Below are positions 7,357-7,930 of a stretch of DNA of 7,930 bases, piece after piece; within the stretch, counting starts at the first letter, position 1, and the number at the start of each line of letters is the position of its first letter. A program made the translations under genes and the position numbers. The DNA is from JAIVGV01 sp035295985. GTDB taxonomy: Bacteria; Acidobacteriota; Blastocatellia; Pyrinomonadales; Pyrinomonadaceae. A model generated the notes under the pieces. That model had not been told where the DNA came from. It worked only from the letters and a program-made list of their open reading frames with translations, and ran no database searches. The DNA lies in the NCBI GenBank assembly GCA_035295985.1, contig DATHBT010000365.1:1-7930 (forward strand), in the 5' to 3' direction.

Positions 7357-7930
7357 CTATTTAACTACCTCGAAATCGATCCACTGCGTCGCCGTGGAGT
7401 GCTCGCGCTTGGCGAGCGCGTCGCGGACCACGACCTGTAGCACGTACTCGCCGGGCGGCAGACCGCCTCCGAGGCTGATGCGCCCGCCGCTGGGGACGTG
7501 CTTCGGGTCGGTCTGCGCGTCCGTCTGGATGGGCGTCTCCCGGCCGGTGAAGACGGGCCGGCCGTCGCGGAAGAGGCGCGTCTGCGAGAAGAGCTGCGGC
7601 GGCCGGCCCTTCTCCGCGCGCGCGTTATACACGGTATAGACGTAGTCGAAGAGCGTGTTCTGGCGGAAGCGGCGGACGGCGGGCGACGCGCCGGGGTCGC
7701 CGCGCGGCTCGACCTCGCCTTCCCGCGCGTCGGCGGCGGCGGAGCGCCGGGCGTCGCCGGCCGCCGCGCCTCCCGCGCCCGCGCCGGCCATGACGATGCC
7801 GGAGACGGCGAGCCGGTTCTTCTTCAGGTCGGGCACTTCAACGAACTGCCCGGCCGAGCCGACGCGCGACGAGGCGCGGTCGAGCAGCGCGACGCGGAAC
7901 TGGTAAGCGCCCGGCTTCTTGACGGGCACG
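7357..7930 (-). CDS. C-terminal part of an acidobacterial VWFA-related protein (cut by the right edge)
   Basis: About 191 codons are visible, open to the window edge and ending with TAG at 7357. The GTG at 7929 reads VPVKKPGAYQFRVALLDR and is almost certainly internal, not the start. The segments GAYQFRVALLDRASSRVGSAG, QFVEVPDLKKNRLAVSGIV, LFSQTRLFRDGRPVFTG, and finally YVLQVVVRDALAKREHSTAT followed by QWIDFEVVK resemble, from memory, the C-terminal region of 'VWFA-related domain' proteins of Acidobacteriota. These are large, mostly exported proteins whose von Willebrand A domain would lie upstream, outside the window; their function is not established. An Ala/Gly-rich low-complexity insert lies at about residues 48-85 of the visible part. 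Repeat element B begins directly after the stop codon. Confidence 0.8.
   Translation of the reverse strand, partial: VPVKKPGAYQFRVALLDRASSRVGSAGQFVEVPDLKKNRLAVSGIVMAGAGAGGAAAGDARRSAAADAREGEVEPRGDPGASPAVRRFRQNTLFDYVYTVYNARAEKGRPPQLFSQTRLFRDGRPVFTGRETPIQTDAQTDPKHVPSGGRISLGGGLPPGEYVLQVVVRDALAKREHSTATQWIDFEVVK

Overview
The window is high-GC bacterial DNA. Two features suggest Acidobacteriota, probably the Blastocatellia/Pyrinomonadales group: the C-terminus of a 'VWFA-related' protein of the kind abundant in that phylum, and heptanucleotide-repeat palindromes in the gaps between genes. This placement is an inference from memory of these families; no search was run.

Layout. (1) Positions 1-505 read leftward. 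A strong sigma70-type promoter (476-505) drives a GC-rich leader of nearly 400 nt, then a gene that starts at 82 with a good Shine-Dalgarno sequence and leaves the window after 27 codons. (2) Positions 602-949 hold a small HNH endonuclease-like gene on the + strand, broken by two compensating single-base homopolymer indels. (3) A bidirectional hairpin terminator (974-1014) separates it from a tRNA with a CAU anticodon, probably elongator tRNA-Met, on the - strand (1031-1104), which has its own promoter. (4) hemB (porphobilinogen synthase, tetrapyrrole pathway) is at 1312-2283 on the + strand. (5) A second strong bidirectional terminator (2327-2370) lies between hemB and a convergent leftward block.

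The leftward block, in transcription order, is: a VWFA-related protein C-terminus (cut by the window edge), selB (selenocysteine-specific elongation factor), two small membrane-protein genes, and an exported or membrane-anchored GH5-like glycoside hydrolase. The block is co-directional, but its products share no obvious pathway, so it may be several transcription units rather than one operon. selB implies that the organism makes selenoproteins, although no other sel gene is visible here.

The most unusual structure is a family of palindromic intergenic elements built from a 7-nt unit close to TTAGCTG. Two copies (4201-4329 and 7233-7356) fill the space from the stop codon of one - strand gene almost to the start codon of the next. 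A decayed third array begins at the hemB stop codon. The two genes just downstream of the full copies (GH5 and selB) have no Shine-Dalgarno sequence; both have a pyrimidine tract there instead. No clear candidate for a wholly new multi-gene system was found.
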